Source: a virus. Taken from it: DNA of 23,500 bases. Both the position numbers and the translations under genes were made by a program. Positions 15,010 to 21,442 of this stretch are shown here, one piece after another (the first letter of the stretch is position 1; each line of letters begins with the position of its first letter). The notes beneath the pieces were generated by a model. The model had not been told where the DNA came from. It saw nothing but the letters and a program-made list of their open reading frames with translations, and made no database searches. The stretch lies in the IMG/VR virus record IMGVR_UViG_3300048790_000019, positions 1 to 23,500 of that record, one strand, 5' to 3'.

Positions 15010-15573
15010 TTATTTTGACATGTTCTTCACAATACGATCACGGAAACCATTCGCACGTTCTTGACGAGTCATTCCCGAAAATCTGGCGGTACCGGTTTCG
15101 TCTATTACCACATCCTTGCGATTTTCAGCTTGATGTAATTGAGCAAAATATTCGTCACCTTTTTGTTTGGCGTTTTCTTTCATATCTTTTTCTTCTTCCT
15201 TATCGTTCTTCTTGGCACGCTTTTCTTCTTCTTCAACAGCGCCTTCGGCTTTGCCTTTTTTATCTTTTTCTTTCTCTACGTCTTTTTCTTGATTATCTTC
15301 TTTTTCGTTCTTCTTATCCTCGACGCCGTCCTTTTCCATCTTGGACATATAGGCAGACTTAAGGTCACCAATACAGACCTTGTTCCCGTTGACATCCACA
15401 ATATCGGCATCTTTGGCCATATACAATTCAGACTTTGACATATCGCCTGTTTTTTCATTGGCAACATAAGTCTCAACTAAAGATTCCAGTTTAATTTCTT
15501 TGCCATTGATCATGACAAAAGGAGAAACTTCTTCCTGTTTTCCTTCGGTATTTTTCTTGAATAATTTGAACAT
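15010..15573 (-). CDS. Nested scaffold protein from internal in-frame start
   Basis: Within the protease gene, ATG at 15573 (Met177 of the full product, followed by FKLFKKNTEGKQEEVSPF) is preceded by a perfect AGGAGG with an 8-nt spacer. Translation from here gives a 187-residue acidic/basic helical protein without the protease domain. Nested scaffolds of this kind are known from lambda (C/Nu3) and Mu (I/Z), where a strong internal start yields many scaffold copies per protease. The much weaker site at 16101 fits that ratio. This product has not been shown; the evidence is the SD and the domain boundary. Confidence 0.7.
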   Translation of the reverse strand: MFKLFKKNTEGKQEEVSPFVMINGKEIKLESLVETYVANEKTGDMSKSELYMAKDADIVDVNGNKVCIGDLKSAYMSKMEKDGVEDKKNEKEDNQEKDVEKEKDKKGKAEGAVEEEEKRAKKNDKEEEKDMKENAKQKGDEYFAQLHQAENRKDVVIDETGTARFSGMTRQERANGFRDRIVKNMSK

Positions 15574-16101
15574 GTTTTGTTCCTCCTGTTTTGATATGTT
15601 GTGCGCTGGTATCTTGCTATTGACCATCATTAATGGCATTTCATTAAGGATTTTAGATTCTTCGTAGCGTGGTTCTGTCACTAAAGCCAAATGTGTGAAT
15701 GATATTTTAGTAATCTCCCCATCGTACGGAATGTCTTGATAAAGGCCGCCCGCTCCTACATCCATCACGTTATAAGCGCAAGACACGGAATAACCTTTAT
15801 TTTCAATACAATCAATAGCTTCATCAGAATCCACAAGGAAATCAACATAATACCAAGCATCTTGAGGATTGAACCGTGCTGCAACCACATTGCCTTTACG
15901 GTATTTTTCATAATTGGCCGGTGTGACATCCGAATGGTCAATAATAACGGGCTTACCCTGAAAAGATTCAAGCGCTTCGTTGATAGTCTGGTTCTTTAAA
16001 AGAGCAATCCCGGCATCTACATCTTTATAAGAGACAAGCCCGGCGGTCAGAAATTTTGCTGTCTTAAGTTTTGGCCAGCTCTTGGCATTGTGGTTTTCCA
16101 T
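15010..16101 (-). CDS. DUF2213 head maturation protease/scaffold fusion
   Basis: A 363-residue protein. Residues about 15-160 match DUF2213: AKFLTAGLVSYKDV, ESFQGKPVIIDHSDVTP, then CIENKGYSVSCAYNV and TKISFTHLALVTEPRYEES. Conserved His56, Ser105/Ser107 and His137 are plausible catalytic residues of a herpes/HK97-type prohead protease; this is inferred. Residues 180-363 are highly charged, with a Lys/Glu tract at about 257-312, typical of a helical scaffold. The ATG at 16101 comes directly after a terminator-like hairpin and its U-tract, with only GGGA at poor distance as SD, so initiation should be weak. No alternative Met precedes the conserved domain. A second start at 15573 is annotated separately. 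Confidence 0.8.
   Translation of the reverse strand: MENHNAKSWPKLKTAKFLTAGLVSYKDVDAGIALLKNQTINEALESFQGKPVIIDHSDVTPANYEKYRKGNVVAARFNPQDAWYYVDFLVDSDEAIDCIENKGYSVSCAYNVMDVGAGGLYQDIPYDGEITKISFTHLALVTEPRYEESKILNEMPLMMVNSKIPAHNISKQEEQNMFKLFKKNTEGKQEEVSPFVMINGKEIKLESLVETYVANEKTGDMSKSELYMAKDADIVDVNGNKVCIGDLKSAYMSKMEKDGVEDKKNEKEDNQEKDVEKEKDKKGKAEGAVEEEEKRAKKNDKEEEKDMKENAKQKGDEYFAQLHQAENRKDVVIDETGTARFSGMTRQERANGFRDRIVKNMSK
15576..15587 (-). promoter_or_regulatory. Internal ribosome binding site for nested scaffold
   Basis: Minus strand CAGGAGGAACAA, containing AGGAGG 8 nt before the ATG at 15573. It is one of the strongest SD sequences in the window and lies inside a gene, at the boundary between the protease domain and the charged scaffold part. 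Confidence 0.7.
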
Positions 16102-16105
16102 AAAT

Positions 16106-16143
16106 AAAAAAAGTCCCGCACAGACTTGCGTCTGTACGGGACT
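16106..16143 (-). terminator. Intrinsic terminator-like hairpin in front of the protease gene
   Basis: On the minus strand the stem runs AGTCCCG-T-ACAGAC, a GCAA tetraloop, then GTCTGT-G-CGGGACT: 14 pairs with a single U-G wobble, followed by a run of Ts. This is a textbook rho-independent terminator. The U-tract is followed within a few bases by the ATG at 16101. There is no room for a promoter between hairpin and gene. It may terminate most upstream transcripts, be overcome by antitermination, act as an RNA-processing or stability element, or limit protease translation. Confidence 0.8.
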
Positions 16144-16268
16144 TCTGATTTTAGATTATTCCCGGCCTTAGTTGGCGATGATTAACGCTTGCGCGGTTTT
16201 CATCTTATAAAATATTGGATCTATTTATAAGTTACCACTATTTTAGTTTTTTACCAAATATTTTTTAT
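16144..16268 (-). promoter_or_regulatory. Non-coding leader with possible late-promoter-like box
   Basis: The largest gene-free stretch in the window. It is AT-rich in its upstream half. On the minus strand it holds TATAAATA (16222-16229), identical to the T4-type late promoter core, but I see no other copy placed like this and no T4-type late sigma gene is present. It could serve as a -10 for a promoter placed about 120 nt before the capsid module. A short reading frame and a CGGGA (near 16158) able to pair with the TCCCG of the terminator's 5' arm lie downstream. Regulatory use is inferred only. Confidence 0.3.
16168..16203 (-). CDS. Possible 11-codon leader peptide
   Basis: Minus strand ATG at 16203 opens MKTAQALIIAN followed by TAA. 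It lies just upstream of the terminator-like hairpin, as attenuator leader peptides do, but has no good SD and no run of a regulatory codon. It may be chance. Confidence 0.15.
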   Translation of the reverse strand: MKTAQALIIAN

Positions 16269-16457
16269 TTATTTTGTCAAGGTATTTTTTTGGGAGAATG
16301 TCTTAATAAAATTATTTCCTTTGTAACTAAATAAAACTTGCACGACCGGCATCATGCCGTCATAAAAATTAAGCGTAATATTCCCCACATGCCGTTCATT
16401 ACGCATCTGGCGGACAAGATTCACTAGCGCTAATTCTTCATCGTTTAGTTTTTCCAT
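16269..16457 (-). CDS. Small hypothetical protein
   Basis: A 62-residue protein whose ATG follows the glycosyltransferase stop after one base, so it is probably translationally coupled. The sequence has an N-terminal helix (EKLNDEELALVNLVRQMRN) and a beta part with GNITLNFYDGMMPVVQVLFSYK. The pattern weakly recalls YezD/DUF2292-type small proteins ('V-x-I-x-x-x-D-G-x-x-x-x-I'), but I would not assign the family. It is the last gene before the terminator-like hairpin. Function unknown. Confidence 0.55.
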   Translation of the reverse strand: MEKLNDEELALVNLVRQMRNERHVGNITLNFYDGMMPVVQVLFSYKGNNFIKTFSQKNTLTK

Positions 16458-16458
16458 G

Positions 16459-17265
16459 TTACATACTCATCAATTTGTTGATATCTTTAGTTCCGTCGAC
16501 ACCAAAAGCATCAACCAATTTATCTATAAACGGGTTCTTATTGTAGGGATCAGATTTAAGTATTCCGTTCGCCAACATCATACGAGCATCGGCATTCATC
16601 AAATGAACACGGTTCATAGGTGTTACTTCCCTGTGTGCCATTTTTACATCCATATGAACGTATTGCTCAATTTTATTATCTTGGCAAATTTTGGCAAAAT
16701 AAGTGTCGTCGGGACATTCTTCTATTTCAGGGAACAGGGGACGAGGGACTAATTTAAATGGTTCTACCTTAATTAAGGTCATACCAAAACCAATCAAATC
16801 AACTTTTTGGATACCCTCACCCTTGACCTCTGTCAAAAAATTTTCTTTTTCTCGGTAAGCTTCAACTAAATCTTTGGTATTGTCAACGCGATTAAGCGCG
16901 GCGTATACATAAGGAAAATACCTTGTGGGATATAATGCGCCAATGACATCCTTTTGAGCTTCGTATAATTTGCTAAAATGCTGATGACCTATCCCCCACA
17001 CGTCATCGTCCATACGCAAGATGTAATCGAAATCATGAGAAAATGCTACGTTAAATATTTTGTTCATCGCGGGGTACCAATGGTCCCTATGGATAAATAA
17101 AGGGGCATGGGTTAAACCATTGCTGCGTATATCATTGATGACATTTAAGAATGATTTAAGCCATCTGTTTGGATCTGAATCTATTCCCATCGTCGGAACA
17201 GCTACTAAAATTTTCTTAGGGTTTTCTACTTCGATAGATACTTTTTGGTTATCTAAGGATTCCAT
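16459..17265 (-). CDS. Glycosyltransferase-like protein (GT-A type) in the head module
   Basis: A 268-residue protein. The N-terminal strand ILVAVPTMG (19-27) begins a nucleotide-sugar-binding fold, followed by RWLKSFLNVINDIRSNG. The metal-binding motif is at 85-89 (MDDDV), in FDYILRMDDDVW. After it come VIGALYPTRYFPYVYAALNR, VDLIGFGMTLIKVEPF, DDTYFAKICQD and VHMDVKMAHREV, the layout of GT-A glycosyltransferases with a late His ligand. The start overlaps the minor head gene by 17 nt. A phage enzyme within the head operon could glycosylate virion proteins, modified DNA or host surface sugars; the target is not determinable. It is distinct in sequence from the tandem pair at 19937-21429. Confidence 0.65.
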   Translation of the reverse strand: MESLDNQKVSIEVENPKKILVAVPTMGIDSDPNRWLKSFLNVINDIRSNGLTHAPLFIHRDHWYPAMNKIFNVAFSHDFDYILRMDDDVWGIGHQHFSKLYEAQKDVIGALYPTRYFPYVYAALNRVDNTKDLVEAYREKENFLTEVKGEGIQKVDLIGFGMTLIKVEPFKLVPRPLFPEIEECPDDTYFAKICQDNKIEQYVHMDVKMAHREVTPMNRVHLMNADARMMLANGILKSDPYNKNPFIDKLVDAFGVDGTKDINKLMSM

Positions 17266-18274
17266 TTTGGATTTTCCCTTTCTTTGAATTAAAATGCATT
17301 TCTAATCGTCTTTCTTCGATGTCCCTAATGACAGGTATAGCAACACACCGACAGTTAAAATCTTCGCCAGGATTAGCTCTGCGCATATGGTGAATATCAA
17401 CCACCGGCGGATGATCAAATCTAAATATTTTTCCATTTAATTCCCTATGACGTTTTCTGACACGTTCATCATGACTCGTCGACCAAGTATAGTAATTTAT
17501 ACCATTTTCAGTATACCTAATTTCACGATATTTAGATGTAAGCAAGCTTGTCTCTTGCTTGGCTAAGAATCTGGCTTTACGGTAATTAACACCCTCTTCT
17601 TCTTCAATACCTTTAATCAAATTCTCCGCCCTAAATCCCGCTATGGTATTATCCATAACACGGGCCCGTAAACGCAACACCGCTTCTTCATGCCAATCTT
17701 TAATATATTTTTCAAGATTCTCCGCGTATTCTGTCTTTAAACCATCCTCATGCCGCTTATGCATCGGCACTTCTAAATCTTCGGGAATTAATGGCTTAGT
17801 CGTCTTATCGAACTGCTTATGTAAGTCTGTCAATGTCTTGCTAAATGATAATTCAATACCTAAAGGCGGCAATTCTTTGCCTTCTATGGAAATCAAATAT
17901 TCCTGGACGCGTTCTACCTTTTCTTTGTTCCTTATATTTCCATGTGCAATTGCCGCTTTAATTTCAATAGGTAATCGCTCGGCTTCCAATTGATACGCTC
18001 TAATAGTGTTATTGTACTTTGCACCAAGTTCACGTAGTTGTTTAGAAATTGTTGCATTTAGCTTGCCCTTGAAATATTTGTTTTGTTCATAAGTAAGCTT
18101 CCCTTCAATCAAATACTGAATGAGCATCGTCGATGCCGCATTCTTAAATTCTTTTTGGGGTTTAAGGATCTTATATATTTCTTTGAAAATATTTTCATAC
18201 AAATAAGAAAATATGTCCTTTTGCAATTGGACATGATACGACGGCTTATCTAAGATTGGCTTTATTAGTCGCAT
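17249..18274 (-). CDS. Minor head / head morphogenesis protein (SPP1 gp7 / Mu F-like)
   Basis: A 341-residue protein. The N-terminal two thirds are helical and charged. The C-terminal domain (about 227-320) has the Mu F/SPP1 gp7 signature: GVNYRKARFLAKQETSLLTSKYREIRY ('A-R-x-x-A-x-x-E-T'), YYTWSTSHDERVRKRHRELNGKIFRFDHPP ('W-x-x-x-x-D-x-R-x-R-x-x-H-x-x-L-x-G'), and RRANPGEDFNCRCVAIPV ('P-G-x-x-x-x-C-R-C'). These proteins enter the prohead with the portal. It overlaps the zinc-finger gene by 29 nt; no strong SD is seen at ATG 18274, so the exact start is less sure. Confidence 0.85.
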   Translation of the reverse strand: MRLIKPILDKPSYHVQLQKDIFSYLYENIFKEIYKILKPQKEFKNAASTMLIQYLIEGKLTYEQNKYFKGKLNATISKQLRELGAKYNNTIRAYQLEAERLPIEIKAAIAHGNIRNKEKVERVQEYLISIEGKELPPLGIELSFSKTLTDLHKQFDKTTKPLIPEDLEVPMHKRHEDGLKTEYAENLEKYIKDWHEEAVLRLRARVMDNTIAGFRAENLIKGIEEEEGVNYRKARFLAKQETSLLTSKYREIRYTENGINYYTWSTSHDERVRKRHRELNGKIFRFDHPPVVDIHHMRRANPGEDFNCRCVAIPVIRDIEERRLEMHFNSKKGKIQNGILR

Positions 18275-18452
18275 CGAAAGATTTTACTTCTAAAGTCCTA
18301 TATTCTTTGGGTTTTGATGTCTTGACTAACTCGCACGCGACAAGATGTTGTATAAAACATAAATTTAAATGCTGTACTAAATCATTAAAATTCTTTTTAA
18401 TGATATGACGGCCACAATATCCACACCAATATTCGCTGAGATTGGGAGACAT
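18246..18452 (-). CDS. Small C2HC zinc-finger protein
   Basis: A 68-residue protein. I place the start at ATG 18452, one base after the portal stop, with GAGGG just upstream; the longer frame to 18494 lies inside the portal gene. The protein has WCGYCGRH with Cys10 and Cys13, then LVQHLNLC with His28 and Cys32. This gives a C-x2-C-x14-H-x3-C zinc finger, in a KKNFNDLVQHLNLCFIQHL helix. The C-terminal half is polar. Small zinc-binding proteins occur between portal and minor head genes in some phages. DNA or protein binding is plausible but unproven. Confidence 0.65.
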   Translation of the reverse strand: MSPNLSEYWCGYCGRHIIKKNFNDLVQHLNLCFIQHLVACELVKTSKPKEYRTLEVKSFDATNKANLR

Positions 18453-18453
18453 C

Positions 18454-19944
18454 TTATCCCTCTTTGGCTTTTTCTTTCTTGGCCTTAGCACCATCTTGAC
18501 CGAATGATGCTTGACCTTCCTCTTCCATCATGGCACTTATAGGCGGCTCCGGCTCGGCACCTTTGGATACTTCCGTCTCCATTTCAAGCAGACCTTCGGA
18601 TTTTAAAAGCTGGCAATATTCTTTTGGGTTGACAATTCCTTGCGTATACAAAGCGCTTGCCCTGGCAAATTTAGATGTCTTAACCTCTTCCTCTTCGGTT
18701 GCTTTAAGTACACGTAAAGGGGCCCATTCCATTGACCAATTGTCAGGAATAAAACCCCATACTTTCATCATCACAATTGGAATTATCTTTTCTAAAATTT
18801 CTTCGGCTTTGTCCCGCTGATCTTCGACGATGGCGTTGTAGACTTCAAGATCGTCTTCACCACTGCTAAAACCACTTGATGCTAACCCAAATATTTTAGA
18901 CATTGGCATTCTAATTGCCGATGCCATTCCAATTCTGATTTGCTCAAGGATCTCGGGAAGTCCGGCGAAACTAACTTGTTTTTGCTCATAGTCATCCTCT
19001 TTATCCAGGACAACCGCATTTAAGAAATTCTTCATCGTTTGAGCAATCTGGATCCGACTTACCGTCTGATTGCGCGCAATAGAATTTAGGATATTTGAAT
19101 TAAATTTATTTATCTTCCAAACATCTACTTTAGCCTCGTCTAATAATTCAAATACAACGTTATTCTCTTTGAAATAATTATTCATCTCCCGGATAACGCA
19201 TTCAATGACCGACATATTCCAACCCTGCAAACGCATGCGTACAAGGCTTGGCGCTTCGTCACCCATTATCTTGCAGACACGGCTTTGATTTATTTTGCTG
19301 ATATTAAAACGATAGCTTTCGTCCTCAAGCATTGCATCAGTAACGCCGCTGGGTGTGCTGTAACCGAATCCTGGGTAATAAGCAAACGTCGCATCTGGGC
19401 TGTGGGGCGTACCCTGCCACATTAATTCCCAACGGTCGGCCGTGATAAACTGCAATTTACTTTTTTCGTTAATTAAATCTATATTGAATGGCTTGGTAAA
19501 ATCTTGTTCACAATTAATAATTATACCGGCGCCACCAAATAATCTATCCCACCGCATAGCGGTCTTGACCTTCTTTAAAATAAAAAGGCGTTTAATTTCT
19601 TTATGCAATGCTTCAATTTCTTCCGGGTCAACTTTGTCCGTCTTAATCTTAATTCCACCACGAAAAGCATCATAGACCGGCTGGTCAACCAACGTGCGCA
19701 GCGGTCCAAATAAAACATACGCATATGATAAAAGAACGCGCTGTAAAGAAATAAGGGTATAAGATGTGTTTGTGAAAAATTCGTATTGGGTGGATAATGC
19801 GGCAGTATTCTGTCCGCCAAAACTTGCGTCGAATACACCACTCATAGGATAATTTCCTGGGCCAATGCCTTGACCTAACCCTAAGTTTGGTCCAAGCGCA
19901 TTTTCAAGATCATCACCGACAGACACAGTTTTCTTTTTAGGCAT
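18454..19944 (-). CDS. Portal protein (DUF1073 type)
   Basis: A 496-residue protein, overlapping the preceding gene by 8 nt, with AAGGA upstream of the ATG at 19944. The DUF1073 portal signature is visible: LISLQRVLLSYAYVLFGPLRTLVDQPVYDAFRGGIKIK, KTAMRWDRLFGGAGIIIN, ELMWQGTPHSPDATFAYYPGFGYSTP, EQIRIGMASAIRMPMSKIFGLASSGFSSGEDDLEVYNAIVEDQRDK, and a helical C-terminus with WGFIPDNWSMEWAPLRV. The dodecameric portal forms the DNA entry channel and docks terminase. The last 30 residues are charged and Glu/Lys-rich. Family DUF1073 is also called Phage_portal_3. Confidence 0.9.
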   Translation of the reverse strand: MPKKKTVSVGDDLENALGPNLGLGQGIGPGNYPMSGVFDASFGGQNTAALSTQYEFFTNTSYTLISLQRVLLSYAYVLFGPLRTLVDQPVYDAFRGGIKIKTDKVDPEEIEALHKEIKRLFILKKVKTAMRWDRLFGGAGIIINCEQDFTKPFNIDLINEKSKLQFITADRWELMWQGTPHSPDATFAYYPGFGYSTPSGVTDAMLEDESYRFNISKINQSRVCKIMGDEAPSLVRMRLQGWNMSVIECVIREMNNYFKENNVVFELLDEAKVDVWKINKFNSNILNSIARNQTVSRIQIAQTMKNFLNAVVLDKEDDYEQKQVSFAGLPEILEQIRIGMASAIRMPMSKIFGLASSGFSSGEDDLEVYNAIVEDQRDKAEEILEKIIPIVMMKVWGFIPDNWSMEWAPLRVLKATEEEEVKTSKFARASALYTQGIVNPKEYCQLLKSEGLLEMETEVSKGAEPEPPISAMMEEEGQASFGQDGAKAKKEKAKEG

Positions 19945-20659
19945 TTAAACATTCCTTGTGGCCTGCTCTGATGGCAGCTATTAACGTATTAATCTGATCA
20001 GGCGTCGGATTAATATTACATGCCACCTGGTTCATGGCAATGCGCTTATAAATTTCATCGGGTTGACGTAGACCATTATGAATAGATATATGCTTGATTA
20101 CAATGGGAAGATGAATTATTTTACCAACGTTCCTGTATAGCTGTTCTAAAAAAATATCCGCCCCCCATGTTGGTATGGTAGGTGGAAAGAAATAACCTAA
20201 AGCATTGATACCGTCCCTTCCTTGCAATGGAAAACAACAGTAATTACCCAAATGATTCAAACGATGCGGTCCCAACATGTCTTCAATCCACCCATAAATA
20301 ATATTAGGGGCGTTGCCTATTTTATTCTCCAATATCTGTTTGCTATAAACATCCCAATGCTTTGTTATGAATTCAGCGTCATCATTACAGGCAATGACCC
20401 ACCGCCCTGTTGACTTAGAACATAGGAAATTATAATAATCTTTTGAGAAGTTTAAAGAACGCTTGACTTTATAGAATTTAGCAAACGGGAATTGGTTGCG
20501 ATCAATAACCGCATTTTGACGCACATCATCTTCATCCACCGCAATCAATACTTCAATGGCGCCTATATTAGCGGTGTTGTTACGGATGGAAGTTAACAAA
20601 TTAAATAAAAGGCCGGGGCGGTCGCGGGTGGGTAATATGATAGAGAAGTCACGACTCAT
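19937..20659 (-). CDS. Glycosyltransferase family 2-like protein
   Basis: A 240-residue protein. I chose the ATG at 20659 (MSRDFSIILPTRDRP) because it overlaps the preceding stop as ATGA and has GGAGAG 7 nt upstream. FSIILPTRDRPGLLFNLLTSIRNNT is the classical GT2 opening. IEVLIAVDEDD and GRWVIACNDDAEF (NDD at 92-94) mark the nucleotide-sugar and metal-binding region. Later GNYCCFPLQGRDGINALGYFFPPTIPTWGADIFLE and HLPIVIKHISIHNG include a His suited as the late ligand. It lies between the terminase and portal genes and shares layout with the gene just upstream. Donor and acceptor are unknown. Confidence 0.75.
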   Translation of the reverse strand: MSRDFSIILPTRDRPGLLFNLLTSIRNNTANIGAIEVLIAVDEDDVRQNAVIDRNQFPFAKFYKVKRSLNFSKDYYNFLCSKSTGRWVIACNDDAEFITKHWDVYSKQILENKIGNAPNIIYGWIEDMLGPHRLNHLGNYCCFPLQGRDGINALGYFFPPTIPTWGADIFLEQLYRNVGKIIHLPIVIKHISIHNGLRQPDEIYKRIAMNQVACNINPTPDQINTLIAAIRAGHKECLNA

Positions 20660-21429
20660 GATAATCTCTCCACTATGTTCTTGCATTGTGATTCAATTAT
20701 CTCTTTAAATAATTCTGTCTTCATATACTCAAAATTTTCTTTCCTGTCAGTATTCCACCGTGGATGATCTTCTTGATCCATGCTCCCTGTTTTACGGTTG
20801 ACAAATATACCGTCAGTAAAACGGGTTATATTAATATCATATTTAAACCATAAGACACGCTCAATGCATAAAGTCCATGCGTCGGTAAATGATATAGGGA
20901 ATGTTTCAACATCATTGATTAATTTAGTAGACCAGGCAGGCGCTTCATCTATAATATGCAAATCCTCGGCGTGGAATGGATTGAATGAAACATCGAATGG
21001 ATTGATATTATAATCAGGCCGGCTTATTGGAGGATGCGGCCTTTGGTGAATGATGAAATAATCCCCGGCGGTTTGAGCTTGATTGCACAATGCAAAATCC
21101 CAGCCATGATTTACTGTAAAATCATCGGCCATCGCTATGACTATTTTGGAAGAAGGGGACAATAAAGGAATTAATAAATTATAACCGTAGTGGATATCAA
21201 TATACCCTCGTAATTTCTCCTCATAAATCTGTTTTATTTTAAAGGGATATTTATTATCTGGTAATAATGAATCATGCACAAATCTTGCTTCTTGATCGCA
21301 AAAATCATATTTAACCAATACCTCAATCAGGCTAGGATAAAGTGTATTGACCCGTAATGATTCTAGTAAAGCGATTAAATTATGGTTTTTATTCCCCTCC
21401 ACCCTGCTTGAAATAATTATAGATATCAT
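20656..21429 (-). CDS. Glycosyltransferase-like protein, divergent paralogue of the next gene
   Basis: A 257-residue protein with AAGGA before the ATG at 21429. The opening MISIIISSRVEG, then LIALLESLRVNTLYPSLIEVLVKYDF and KIVIAMADDFTVNHGWDFAL (ADD at 101-103) align with LLFNLLTSIRNNT...IEVLIAVDEDD and WVIACNDDAEFITKHWD of the neighbour. This points to tandem duplication or paralogous origin. The rest (DYFIIHQRPHPP, PISFTDAWTLCIERVLWFKYDIN) is unlike the neighbour and may define a different acceptor. The fold is GT-A-like, but the catalytic DXD is only ADD here, so it may be inactive or weak. Confidence 0.6.
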   Translation of the reverse strand: MISIIISSRVEGNKNHNLIALLESLRVNTLYPSLIEVLVKYDFCDQEARFVHDSLLPDNKYPFKIKQIYEEKLRGYIDIHYGYNLLIPLLSPSSKIVIAMADDFTVNHGWDFALCNQAQTAGDYFIIHQRPHPPISRPDYNINPFDVSFNPFHAEDLHIIDEAPAWSTKLINDVETFPISFTDAWTLCIERVLWFKYDINITRFTDGIFVNRKTGSMDQEDHPRWNTDRKENFEYMKTELFKEIIESQCKNIVERLS

Positions 21430-21442
21430 GTGCCAATCCTTT

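Noticed and set aside
15015-15438. Long plus-strand reading frames opposite the scaffold region
   Set aside because: They are antisense shadows of the Lys/Glu-rich tract (repeated TTC/TTT on the plus strand gives Phe/Leu-rich products), have no SD and contradict the uniform minus-strand operon.
16144-16268. Leader as a known riboswitch or self-cleaving ribozyme
   Set aside because: No conserved core I know (for example CUGAUGA...GAAA of the hammerhead) is present; only the hairpin and a short weak alternative pairing can be supported.
16275-16280. TTGACA on the minus strand as a -35 box before the head module
   Set aside because: It lies in the last codons of the 62-residue gene and no TATAAT-like -10 follows at 16-18 nt.
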